This document shows, one piece after another, positions 1-5,397 of a stretch of 7,270 bases of DNA; position 1 is the first letter of the stretch; each line of letters starts with the position of its first letter. The notes beneath the pieces were generated by a model that was not told the origin of the DNA, ran no database searches, and saw only the letters and a program-made list of their open reading frames with translations. The stretch is from DASTGO01 sp035719045 (GTDB lineage Bacteria; Actinomycetota; Actinomycetes; Actinomycetales; Kineosporiaceae), in NCBI GenBank assembly GCA_035719045.1, contig DASTGO010000017.1, positions 1 through 7,270 on the forward strand, in the 5' to 3' direction. A program made the position numbers and the translations under genes.

Positions 1-266
1 CTACGCCTTGGCCAACAGGCTGGAGATCCACCACACCCCCAAGCACGGGTCCTGGCTGAACATCGCGGAGATCGAACTGTCCTGCCTGACCAAGCAATGC
101 CTCGGCCGACGCATCCCCGACCTGGCCGTCCTCAACACCGAACTCACCGCCTGGGCCGAAGCCACCAACGCCGACGAGCGCCAGGTCGACTGGAGATTCA
201 CCACCACCGACGCCCGCATCAAACTCCGGCACCTATACCCAGCCCTTTAAAAGCGACGGGCCACTA
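1..266 (+). mobile_element. right end of an IS630-type insertion sequence
   Basis: The transposase fragment defines the element. The segment just after its stop (251-264, AAGCGACGGGCCAC) is followed by TA at 265-266, the target dinucleotide that IS630 elements duplicate, so the right terminus is placed there by inference. The left end and matching inverted repeat are outside the window, so the boundary is unverified. Confidence 0.45.
2..250 (+). CDS. IS630-family transposase, C-terminal fragment (5' end outside window)
   Basis: The reading frame is open from the first bases of the window and stops with TAA at 248-250, so this is the 3' end of a gene that begins upstream. The fragment starts around the HHTPKHGSWLN motif, followed by an E in NIAEIELS and then KQCLGRRIPDL. 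This is the classic end of the DDE/DDD catalytic core of IS630/Tc1-like transposases, where the final acidic metal ligand lies in the WLNxxE segment. The last 40 residues match the usual short helical tail (WRFTTTDARIKLRHLYP). The enzyme would cut and join transposon ends at TA targets. Whether the full gene is intact cannot be judged from here; the visible part has no frameshift. Confidence 0.88.
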   Translation, partial: YALANRLEIHHTPKHGSWLNIAEIELSCLTKQCLGRRIPDLAVLNTELTAWAEATNADERQVDWRFTTTDARIKLRHLYPAL

Positions 267-310
267 GTTCGTGTTCTGCCTGACCGTGTTCTCCTTGGAG
301 ACCGCGTTCG

Positions 311-320
311 GGACGGGGGG
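311..320 (+). promoter_or_regulatory. ribosome binding site deciding the membrane-protein start
   Basis: The purine-rich run GGACGGGGGG lies 4 nt before the ATG at 325. It favours that ATG over the in-frame GTG at 271, which sits only a few bases past the inferred IS end and adds a poorly structured 18-residue extension. Confidence 0.5.
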
Positions 321-324
321 CCCG

Positions 325-1422
325 ATGAATCGCTCCGCCACCTCGGCCGAGGGCCGCCGTCGCCTGACGGGGGCAGGACGGATCGTGGGACTCGTCGTGT
401 TCGCGCTGACTCCGCTGCTCAGCCTGGGATTCGGTTCCTGGCTGGCGTTCGTCGTGGCGGCCATCCGCTACTCCCATCTGGGCCGTCGCGTTGCGCTCTT
501 GCTGTGGGGGTCTGCGCTGGTGCAGTTGGCGGCGGTGGTCGGGATGGCTGCGAACGCGGACTCCAGTCGGGGCACGTCTGCGGATCGGGTGTTCGGTGTC
601 TGCCTGTTCGTCGCCGTCGTCGGGGGCTCGGCCGAGACAGTGGCACTGGCGATCGTGGCTGCGGTCGGCGGATACCATGGCCGCACGCCCCGCACGCCCG
701 GGGAGGTGTCGCATCGCGGTGTTGACGGGACCGGGCCGCGTGAACCTGGCGCCGTCGGTCCTGGGACGGTGGCCGGCCAGGAGGAACCCGCCGGCACGCA
801 GCTGGCTGCCCATACCTTGGGCCGGTTCCGCTGGGTGTTGTGGGTGCTGGGGGTGTGCGCCCTCGGGATGACGGTGGCGATGGGGCTGGCCGCGCACCAG
901 TTCCAGCGGGCGAGCAGTTGCGCGGCGCCCGTCCCGTCCCGGCCCTGCGTCGCCAGTCTGCCGGGGGTGGTCAGTGCTCCCGGCAGGACACGGGAGCGGT
1001 CGGGGTACAACGGGACGTCGGACACTCTCTACAGCATCGTCGTTAGCCTGGAGGGCTCGGGGCAGCGGGTGGAGGTGTGGAGCTACCAACCTCACCCAGG
1101 TTTCCGGGTGGGGGACGCAGCGGTGGTGGAACGGTGGAAGGGACGCTTCATCGCCGTTGCCGACCAAGGCCACCGAGTGGAGGTCGACGACTGGAATCCG
1201 CGTGTCTTGCGCGTGATGCTGTGGATCCTGTACGGCTCGGTGGTGGTTGCCGCGGTGCTGTGGAGGCTCAGGCTGCTAGGTCTGGGCGAACACCCCCGAG
1301 GACTGCGGGCCGTCTCGAGTTCGGTCTTCGGATGGATGTTCTTCGTTGTGGCGTGCGTACTGGGATCCACCGTGCTCGGCCTGGCGCTGTCCGCGCCCCA
1401 GGTCTACCTGTGCTGGTGGTGA
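325..1422 (+). CDS. polytopic membrane protein of unknown function
   Basis: This gene encodes 365 residues from the ATG at 325 (a GTG at 271 would add 18). I do not recognise a named family. A charged N-terminus (about 1-18) is followed by hydrophobic segments at about 20-47 (perhaps a helical hairpin), 55-76 and 88-117. A Gly/Pro-rich hydrophilic linker follows (118-165), then segments at about 168-190, 294-316 and 333-355. Between the fourth and fifth segments lies a hydrophilic domain of about 100 residues with two cysteines (C199, C208) and a beta-rich stretch (TLYSIVVSLEG, RVEVWSYQP, VVERWKGRFIAVADQGHRVEV). This resembles the small extracytoplasmic beta domain in many uncharacterised actinobacterial membrane proteins. 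The cysteines could form a disulfide outside the membrane. It stands alone between an IS end and the remains of a recombinase, so context gives no function. Coding is supported by the long uninterrupted frame and strong GC at third positions. Confidence 0.75.
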   Translation: MNRSATSAEGRRRLTGAGRIVGLVVFALTPLLSLGFGSWLAFVVAAIRYSHLGRRVALLLWGSALVQLAAVVGMAANADSSRGTSADRVFGVCLFVAVVGGSAETVALAIVAAVGGYHGRTPRTPGEVSHRGVDGTGPREPGAVGPGTVAGQEEPAGTQLAAHTLGRFRWVLWVLGVCALGMTVAMGLAAHQFQRASSCAAPVPSRPCVASLPGVVSAPGRTRERSGYNGTSDTLYSIVVSLEGSGQRVEVWSYQPHPGFRVGDAAVVERWKGRFIAVADQGHRVEVDDWNPRVLRVMLWILYGSVVVAAVLWRLRLLGLGEHPRGLRAVSSSVFGWMFFVVACVLGSTVLGLALSAPQVYLCWW

Positions 1423-1435
1423 GGCTCCGCTGCCT

Positions 1436-1929
1436 TCGGACGGGGTCAGCCATCTCCGCCTTCCCGTTGGCAGCCCCCAGCCCGGTGAGGACACGGTCGG
1501 GGGCAAACCGTCATCCCCCCCGCGGCGCAGTGTGCAGCCGCAGCAGCAGGGCGTCCCGGGCGGGTCGTTGCCGGTGGTGGCGGCGACGTGGTTGATCTCG
1601 GCCAGGTGGGTGTCCGGAACAGCGCGACGCGTGGACGGCAGCCGCCGCGGTTTGACCACCTTCGCAGCCGGGTGGTCGGCCTCCCTGATCGGGCCGTCGG
1701 CGATGGCGTGCCGGTAGAGGCAGCGCAGGGCGGCGATCGTGTGCTCGGCGGCGCTGCGGCCACCGCACGCGCTGCGGCGGGCCATCGCGAAGGTCGGCAC
1801 CATCCGCCGTTGTGCGGCCGGGCCGAGCAGGTCGGGCGGGGAGACCCCGAGCCGGGCCACCAGCAGCCGGGCCGCCTCCACCTCCTCCGGCCCGGCCCGC
1901 CCGGCAGCGGCCGGGGTCACCGCGCTCAC
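1436..1929 (-). pseudogene. tyrosine recombinase/integrase remnant (internal deletion, frameshift, no catalytic half)
   Basis: The GTG start at 1929 overlaps the stop of the AbrB-like gene (GTGA). The N-terminus (about 1-47) resembles the short leader of actinobacterial phage-type integrases. Near position 1785 it jumps from VPTFA straight to MARRSACGGRSAAEHTIAALRC, so most of the SAM-like DNA-binding domain (about 50-60 residues, from memory of the family) is missing. The next part (AALRCLYRHAIADG, AKVVKPRRLPSTRRAVP, EINHVAATTGNDP) is typical integrase. After NDP, near 1558-1563, the family sequence continues in another frame (ARDALLLRLHT). The segment carrying the first catalytic Arg (ETACRRGGAL-like) is damaged to LRRGG in the first frame. 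Only a blurred trace follows, to about 1436. The HxxR motif and the nucleophilic Tyr are absent. It cannot be active as written. Confidence 0.8.
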
Positions 1930-2422
1930 GCCGCATCGTCCCCGGCCGGCGCCGCCGCGTCGAGTACGGCGGAGACCCGGTTCAGCGTCTCCGGCGGGTA
2001 GACCACGAGCCGTCCAACGGTGGGGTCGCGGCGGCCAGCAGCCGATCCCCGGCCGCCAGCCCGCACCTGTGCCGGATCGTGGCCGGGCTCCGCACGTGCC
2101 CCTGCCGGGTCACCCCGAAGGCTCCACCGGGGTCGGCCTCGACCACAACCGGGCCACCGGCCAGACGGATCTGCCGCCGGGTGCCCGGGGTCCAGCCCAG
2201 CGCCCGCCACACCGCCCGGTCGGCCAGTCGGGCGCGGTCGTCCACCGCCGACAGCCCGTAGACCCTCCGCGGGCTGGCATCCACCTCGGCGGAAGTGGGG
2301 GCCAGGTCCGGCAGCGGCAGGGCGGCTCGCCGCAGCATCGACCTCGGACCGGCGGGACCCGCCGCGGGCCTCAGCGAGCCTGCCGGGGAAGGCACCACAG
2401 GGGTGATCACGGGCGCGGTCAT
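1926..2422 (-). pseudogene. SpoVT/AbrB-like DNA-binding protein, frameshifted
   Basis: The gene starts at the ATG at 2422, behind a GAGGCGG purine stretch. After about 50 low-complexity residues comes a swapped-hairpin-like unit (YGLSAVDDRARLADRAVW, then RALGWTPGTRRQIRLAGG) and a second similar unit (FGVTRQGHVRSPATIRHR, then CGLAAGDRLLAAATP). This looks like two tandem AbrB/MazE half-domains. At residue 134 the frame breaks in a four-G run (plus 2022-2025). The natural continuation TVGRLVVYPPETLNRV is in the neighbouring frame, ending with a stop at 1926-1928; in the first frame it ends early, at 1982. Restored length is about 165 residues. The stop overlaps the integrase start, so the pair was one coupled operon. 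Its likely role is a DNA-binding regulator or accessory factor of the recombinase (inferred). A one-base sequencing error in the G run remains possible. Confidence 0.75.
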
Positions 2423-2666
2423 GACGGCCACCGCCTCGACCGGACAGCAGCAGGCACGTGACTGTTGCGTCGACGCCGCGGGCGGGCGCTGGAAGGGGTT
2501 CGACCACGGCCACTCAAACGTGGCAGGTGTGCAACAAATGGGTGTCCGAGGATCGACACGAACCGAAACCCAACGGGGACAGCGGCTCCAGGGTCTCATC
2601 CGACTGGGTTGACCATGCCGGGAGCGGACATGACGACCGGGAGTCAGGACGCGTGCCGGCCCAAGG
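2423..2666. other. intergenic stretch between the AbrB-like gene and vapC
   Basis: No convincing gene on either strand; open frames here are short and Arg/Pro-rich. It must hold the promoter of the AbrB-like/integrase operon and the 3' end of the vapBC transcript, but I see no clear -10/-35 pair or strong terminator. The only local structure noted is a weak GTGTC/GACAC pair at about 2542-2559. Confidence 0.5.
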
Positions 2667-3050
2667 TCAGACGGCCACGATGTCGATCAGATCCTCCAGA
2701 CCCTTCAGGTCTTCGGCGTTCCGGGTATACAGGGTCGCCGCGTGGGCGTGGGCGGTGGCGGCGATCAGCAGGTCCATGACCCGTCCACGAGGCTGGCGTC
2801 CGGAGGCGACGACGCGCGCCGCGAGGCGGCCGTAGCTTTCGGCGACAGCTTCGTCGACGGGGAGGGGGTCGAAGCGCTTCTGCAAGCCTGTCAGGCGGGC
2901 CAGTCGCACCGCGCGGGCCTCGGGGGACTTGGCGACCAGGACCCCGTAGTGCAGTTCGGCCAGGCTGGCCACGCTGATGGCAAGCTCGCCGGGCAGCGGC
3001 TGCAGGTCGCTGGCGATCAGGACGCTGGTGTCGAGGACGCCGCGGCTCAC
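2667..3050 (-). CDS. vapC: VapC-type PIN-domain ribonuclease toxin
   Basis: Encodes 127 residues, a usual VapC length, from a GTG at 3050 whose last bases overlap the antitoxin stop (GTGA). The PIN-domain acidic residues are in order: D7 in GVLDTSVLI, E32 in SLAELHYGV, D93 in GRVMDLLIAATA and D114 in LYTRNAEDLKGL. Together they would bind Mg2+/Mn2+ for RNA cleavage; VapC toxins act on tRNA or rRNA in the cytoplasm. The target cannot be read from sequence. It pairs with the upstream Phd/YefM-type antitoxin, which should neutralise it and repress the operon. The gene looks complete and undamaged, in contrast to the broken recombinase genes beside it, which fits selection to keep antitoxin and toxin together. 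Confidence 0.93.
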   Translation of the reverse strand: MSRGVLDTSVLIASDLQPLPGELAISVASLAELHYGVLVAKSPEARAVRLARLTGLQKRFDPLPVDEAVAESYGRLAARVVASGRQPRGRVMDLLIAATAHAHAATLYTRNAEDLKGLEDLIDIVAV

Positions 3051-3295
3051 CCGCGCTCCCAGGGGTCGGCAGGGGAGTCGTCCAGAAGGTCGCGGTCGGT
3101 CTCCCAGTCGGGATCGACGGCCTCTCGGAACAGGCTGGCAACCTCGTCCCAGCGGCGCCAGGCCCGAGGAGCGACGGGGCCAAGCACCGCTGCGGGGCGC
3201 CCGGCGACGGTGATCGTCACCCGTTCTCCGCTCTCGGCCCGCCGGACCAGGTCGCTGGCGTTCTGGCGCATCTCGCGCAGACCTACTTCATTCAC
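3047..3295 (-). CDS. vapB: Phd/YefM-type antitoxin partner of VapC
   Basis: Encodes 82 residues from the GTG at 3295. A TTG at 3313 would add six residues but lies inside the operator palindrome, so GTG is preferred. The N-terminal half (VGLREMRQNASDLVRRAESGERVTIT, about 4-29) followed by VAGRPAAVLGPV is the standard Phd/YefM DNA-binding dimerisation fold. The C-terminal tail is acidic and aromatic (SLFREAVDPDWETDRDLLDD) and fits the flexible segment that wraps the toxin. The stop overlaps the vapC start by GTGA, implying translational coupling with antitoxin first. The antitoxin is expected to autorepress by binding the palindrome immediately upstream. The symbol vapB is used for its toxin partner; the fold itself is Phd/YefM rather than AbrB-like VapB. 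Confidence 0.9.
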   Translation of the reverse strand: MNEVGLREMRQNASDLVRRAESGERVTITVAGRPAAVLGPVAPRAWRRWDEVASLFREAVDPDWETDRDLLDDSPADPWERG

Positions 3296-3301
3296 ACCCC
3301 A

Positions 3302-3320
3302 ACCGTAGCACAAGTGCTAC
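3302..3320 (-). promoter_or_regulatory. vapBC operator palindrome and overlapping -10
   Basis: A perfect inverted repeat GTAGCAC-AA-GTGCTAC occupies 3305-3320, ending 9 nt before the antitoxin GTG. On the minus strand a TACGGT hexamer (3307-3302) partly overlaps its proximal arm and is followed by exactly 6 nt before the GTG at 3295. That layout predicts a leaderless transcript whose promoter would be covered by the bound antitoxin-toxin complex. No good -35 is seen. Confidence 0.65.
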
Positions 3321-3400
3321 ACGATGGGGTCTCCATCAGTCGTTCCGTTGTGGAGAGCGAGGCGGCAGTGTCTCCTGGCACTGAGAGGCCCCAAAGCGAC

Positions 3401-3430
3401 TGATCGCCGAGGCTCGGCCATCGGCGATCA
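3401..3430 (-). terminator. strong hairpin downstream of tRNA-Leu
   Basis: Perfect 10-bp arms TGATCGCCGA (3401-3410) and TCGGCGATCA (3421-3430) enclose a 10-nt loop that can itself form GGC-CGA-GCC. It begins 16 nt past the tRNA 3' end on the minus strand and is followed there by GTCGCTTTGG, a short T run. It probably ends the tRNA transcript and insulates the accessory region. Confidence 0.7.
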
Positions 3431-3445
3431 TCTGCGAACGAGGAG

Positions 3446-3529
3446 TGTCCGAGGGGGGACTTGAACCCCCATGCCCCTAAGGGCACTAGCACCTCAAGCT
3501 AGCGCGTCTGCCAATTCCGCCACCCGGAC
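3446..3529 (-). tRNA. tRNA-Leu (anticodon GAG)
   Basis: The minus strand from 3529 folds as a class II tRNA. The acceptor GTCCGGG pairs with CTCGGAC (one G-U). The D arm contains GGCGGAATTGGCAGACGC. The anticodon stem CTAGC/GCTAG holds the loop TTGAGGT, giving anticodon GAG (Leu, CUC and CUU). A long variable arm TGCCC-TTAG-GGGCA, as expected for Leu, is followed by the T arm GGGGG-TTCAAGT-CCCCC. The discriminator is A at 3446. CCA is not encoded (CTCCT follows), which is common in actinobacteria. The 3' end faces the accessory region, the usual polarity for tRNA-targeting integrases. Confidence 0.96.
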
Positions 3530-3561
3530 GAGTGGTCCGGCCTCGCGGCCGGAGCGGAATG

Positions 3562-3567
3562 AGGTTA
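3562..3567 (-). promoter_or_regulatory. putative -10 of the tRNA-Leu gene
   Basis: TAACCT on the minus strand matches TAnnnT and lies about 33 nt before the mature 5' end, giving a leader of roughly 25 nt. That leader contains a perfect 7-bp hairpin, TCCGGCC/GGCCGGA (3536-3553). No clear -35 is seen. Confidence 0.4.
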
Positions 3568-3634
3568 GCACGGGTACGGGGGTCCTCCGCGCACCCCGTC
3601 CGGGCGGGGGATCGGCGCCGCGCCCGGGAGCCGC

Positions 3635-3640
3635 TAGCGT
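3635..3640 (+). promoter_or_regulatory. putative -10 of the M20 peptidase gene
   Basis: TAGCGT fits TAnnnT and would give a transcript with a leader of about 36 nt that includes the ribosome binding site at 3672-3680. The -35 region is not recognisable, so this is tentative. Confidence 0.3.
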
Positions 3641-3671
3641 GGCTGACCAGCACGACAGACCTGGTGGACGT

Positions 3672-3680
3672 GGAGGGGAG
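3672..3680 (+). promoter_or_regulatory. Shine-Dalgarno site of the M20 peptidase
   Basis: GGAGGGGAG is a near-ideal site. Its GGAGG core is 6 nt from the GTG at 3683 and 9 nt from the in-frame GTG at 3686, so either could be the true first codon. This gene is therefore led by a ribosome binding site, unlike several neighbours. Confidence 0.75.
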
Positions 3681-3682
3681 AC

Positions 3683-5074
3683 GTGGTGACCGAACCGATC
3701 CGGCCGCCCCTGCCCCGACAGGGGGCGATCTCTGGGGCCGGGCCCGACGGGGCTGCGACCGGGGCGTCCGCGGGTCCCACGACCGCCGAACTGGAAGCGG
3801 TGACGATCTGCCGGGACCTGATCCGGATCGACACCTCCAACTACGGGGACGGTTCCGGCCCAGGGGAGCGCAAGGCTGCCGAACTCGTCGCAGGGCTGCT
3901 CACCGACGTCGGGCTGGAGGTGGACCTGTTCGAGTCCGCCCCGGGCCGCAGCACCGTCGTGACCAGGATCGCCGGGGCCGACGCCACTCGGCCCGCACTG
4001 GTCGTGCACGGACATCTCGACGTGGTCCCGGCCGTGGCGGCCGATTGGCAGGTGGACCCGTTCGCGGGGGAGGAGCGGGACGGCTGCCTGTGGGGGCGCG
4101 GCGCGGTGGACATGAAGGACATGGACGCCATGATCCTCGCGGTCGTCCGGGACCTGGCCCGTGCCGGTGGGCGGCCGCCGCGGGACCTGGTGGTGGCCTT
4201 CTTCGCGGACGAGGAGGCCGGGGGCGATCGGGGGGCCGGCTGGGCGGTTCGCCACCGTCCGGAACTGTTCGAGGGGGCCACAGAGGCGATCAGCGAGGTC
4301 GGCGGCTTCTCCACCGAGATCGCTGGCCGGCGGGCCTACCTGCTGCAGACCGCGGAGAAGGGACTGGCCTGGTTGAGGCTGGTCGCGCACGGACGGGCCG
4401 GTCACGGCTCCGTGATCAACGAGGACAATGCGGTCACCCGGCTCGCCGCGGCCGTCATGCGGATCGGTGGACACTCCTGGCCGCTCGAGATCACCCCGAC
4501 CGTCCGGGCCTTCCTGGCGGGGGTCGAGGAGATCACGGGCGTTGCGCTGTCTGCGGATGACCCGGACGCTCTCGTCGCAACTCTCGGCAGCACCGCGCGG
4601 TTCGTCGGTGCCACCCTGCGCAACAGTGCCAACCCGACCGTGCTGCAGGCGGGGTACAAGCACAACGTCATCCCCGGATCGGCGACCGCTCTGGTCGACT
4701 GCCGCTTCCTCCCCGGGCAGCAGGAGGAGTTGATGGCGACGGTCCGGGAACTGGCCGGTGACGGCGTCGAGGTCCTCGTGGATCACCAGGCGCCGGCCCT
4801 GGAGGTCCCGTATTCCGGGCAACTGGTCGACTCCATGGTCGCCGCCCTGCGGCAGGAGGACCCGGAGGCGGCCGTTCTGCCCTACTGCCTGTCCGCCGGG
4901 ACCGACAACAAGTCCCTCAGCCTGCTCGGGATCACCGGCTACGGCTTCGTGCCGCTGCGACTGCCCAAGGGTCTGGACTTCGCCGGGATGTTCCACGGCG
5001 TGGACGAGCGGGTTCCCGTGGAGTCCCTGCAGTTCGGCGTGCGGGTGCTGCGGCGGTTCCTGGGGAACTGCTGA
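3683..5074 (+). CDS. M20-family metallopeptidase (ArgE/DapE-like)
   Basis: Encodes 463 residues from the GTG at 3683. After a Gly/Ala-rich N-terminal extension of about 35 residues the family motifs appear in order. H111 and D113 are in VVHGHLDVVP (metal ligand and catalytic Asp), D143 in VDMKD bridges the two metals, and E177-E178 in FADEEAGG supply the catalytic base and a ligand. E205 in SEVGGF is the likely third-position ligand, and H438 in MFHGVDERV is the last. The lid/dimerisation domain (about 225-345) carries the typical GRAGHGS. It would be a cytosolic di-zinc hydrolase cleaving an amide or peptide bond, but whether the substrate is a dipeptide or an N-acyl amino acid cannot be read. 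It resembles the mycobacterial M20 proteins annotated as dipeptidases (recalled, not checked). No frame damage. Transcribed alone and convergent with the DUF5703 gene. Confidence 0.95.
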   Translation: MVTEPIRPPLPRQGAISGAGPDGAATGASAGPTTAELEAVTICRDLIRIDTSNYGDGSGPGERKAAELVAGLLTDVGLEVDLFESAPGRSTVVTRIAGADATRPALVVHGHLDVVPAVAADWQVDPFAGEERDGCLWGRGAVDMKDMDAMILAVVRDLARAGGRPPRDLVVAFFADEEAGGDRGAGWAVRHRPELFEGATEAISEVGGFSTEIAGRRAYLLQTAEKGLAWLRLVAHGRAGHGSVINEDNAVTRLAAAVMRIGGHSWPLEITPTVRAFLAGVEEITGVALSADDPDALVATLGSTARFVGATLRNSANPTVLQAGYKHNVIPGSATALVDCRFLPGQQEELMATVRELAGDGVEVLVDHQAPALEVPYSGQLVDSMVAALRQEDPEAAVLPYCLSAGTDNKSLSLLGITGYGFVPLRLPKGLDFAGMFHGVDERVPVESLQFGVRVLRRFLGNC

Positions 5075-5089
5075 CCTGCTCCCGGTCAG
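5071..5089 (+). terminator. possible weak terminator after the M20 peptidase
   Basis: CTGACC (5071-5076) and GGTCAG (5084-5089) form a 6-bp stem with a 7-nt loop that overlaps the stop codon. Only a short TTT follows at 5095-5097. It lies in the 41-nt gap between two convergent genes and could limit read-through, but it is modest. Confidence 0.3.
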
Positions 5090-5115
5090 GGCACCTTTCG
5101 GACCTCCCGGTCGGT

Positions 5116-5361
5116 TCAGGCGGTTCTGCTCACCCGGATGATCCTTCGGCGCAGCCAGATCCGCCGCATCCCGCCCATGTGCAACCGGACCCGCGCCAGC
5201 TCCCAGCGGCCGTACTCGGCGTGTTCGGTGAGCAGGCGGCGCACCTCCGAACGGGAGGTCCCCCGGGGCACGGTGAGCACGCGGTACTCGTACTCGCCGT
5301 CCACGATCGGAAGGTCCGTGGGCGGGAACGGCACCGGCAGGAGACTCGGGTCCTCAGTCAT
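5116..5361 (-). CDS. DUF5703-family small basic protein
   Basis: Encodes 81 residues from the ATG at 5361; another in-frame ATG at 5394 would add 11. The core EYEYRVLTVPRGTSRSEVRR, then LLTEHAEYGRWELARVRLHM and RRIWLRRRIIRV, is the hallmark of DUF5703. This is a conserved actinobacterial family without an assigned function. The N-terminal 20 residues are Pro-rich and probably flexible; the C-terminus is strongly Arg-rich and could bind nucleic acid or an acidic partner (inference). It is divergent from the acidic-tail protein, starting 37 nt away if ATG 5361 is used, so the two may share control. No Shine-Dalgarno is evident at either ATG, so the start is uncertain. Confidence 0.85.
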   Translation of the reverse strand: MTEDPSLLPVPFPPTDLPIVDGEYEYRVLTVPRGTSRSEVRRLLTEHAEYGRWELARVRLHMGGMRRIWLRRRIIRVSRTA

Positions 5362-5385
5362 CACCACAATGTCACCACGAACCGA

Positions 5386-5391
5386 TACGGT
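5386..5391 (+). promoter_or_regulatory. -10 of a likely leaderless mRNA for the acidic-tail protein
   Basis: TACGGT is followed by exactly 6 nt and then the ATG at 5398, so transcription would start at the A of the start codon. No Shine-Dalgarno is present. The hexamer is identical to that proposed for vapBC. Confidence 0.5.
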
Positions 5392-5397
5392 CATGCC

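Noticed and set aside
247..1173. A 308-codon minus-strand frame opposite the membrane protein
   Set aside because: The translation is Arg/His/Pro-rich without recognisable motifs, while the plus strand gives a coherent set of membrane segments.
1268..1435. Continuation of the integrase frame into the membrane-protein gene
   Set aside because: Beyond about 1436 the minus-strand translation loses all recombinase character and is simply the complement of the membrane-protein coding region.
3296..3313. TTG start at 3313 for the antitoxin
   Set aside because: It lies inside the perfect operator palindrome and adds six non-conserved residues; GTG at 3295 fits the family length and the promoter spacing.
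3361..3385. CAGTG/CACTG inverted pair near 3366-3382
   Set aside because: Only 5 bp with an 8-nt loop and not positioned at a convincing promoter; it is likely chance.
3494..4996. A 500-codon open frame on the minus strand opposite the M20 peptidase
   Set aside because: It is antisense to a gene with clear family motifs, runs into the tRNA, and its translation is a low-complexity Gly/Arg/Asp/Gln-rich product typical of shadow frames in high-GC DNA.
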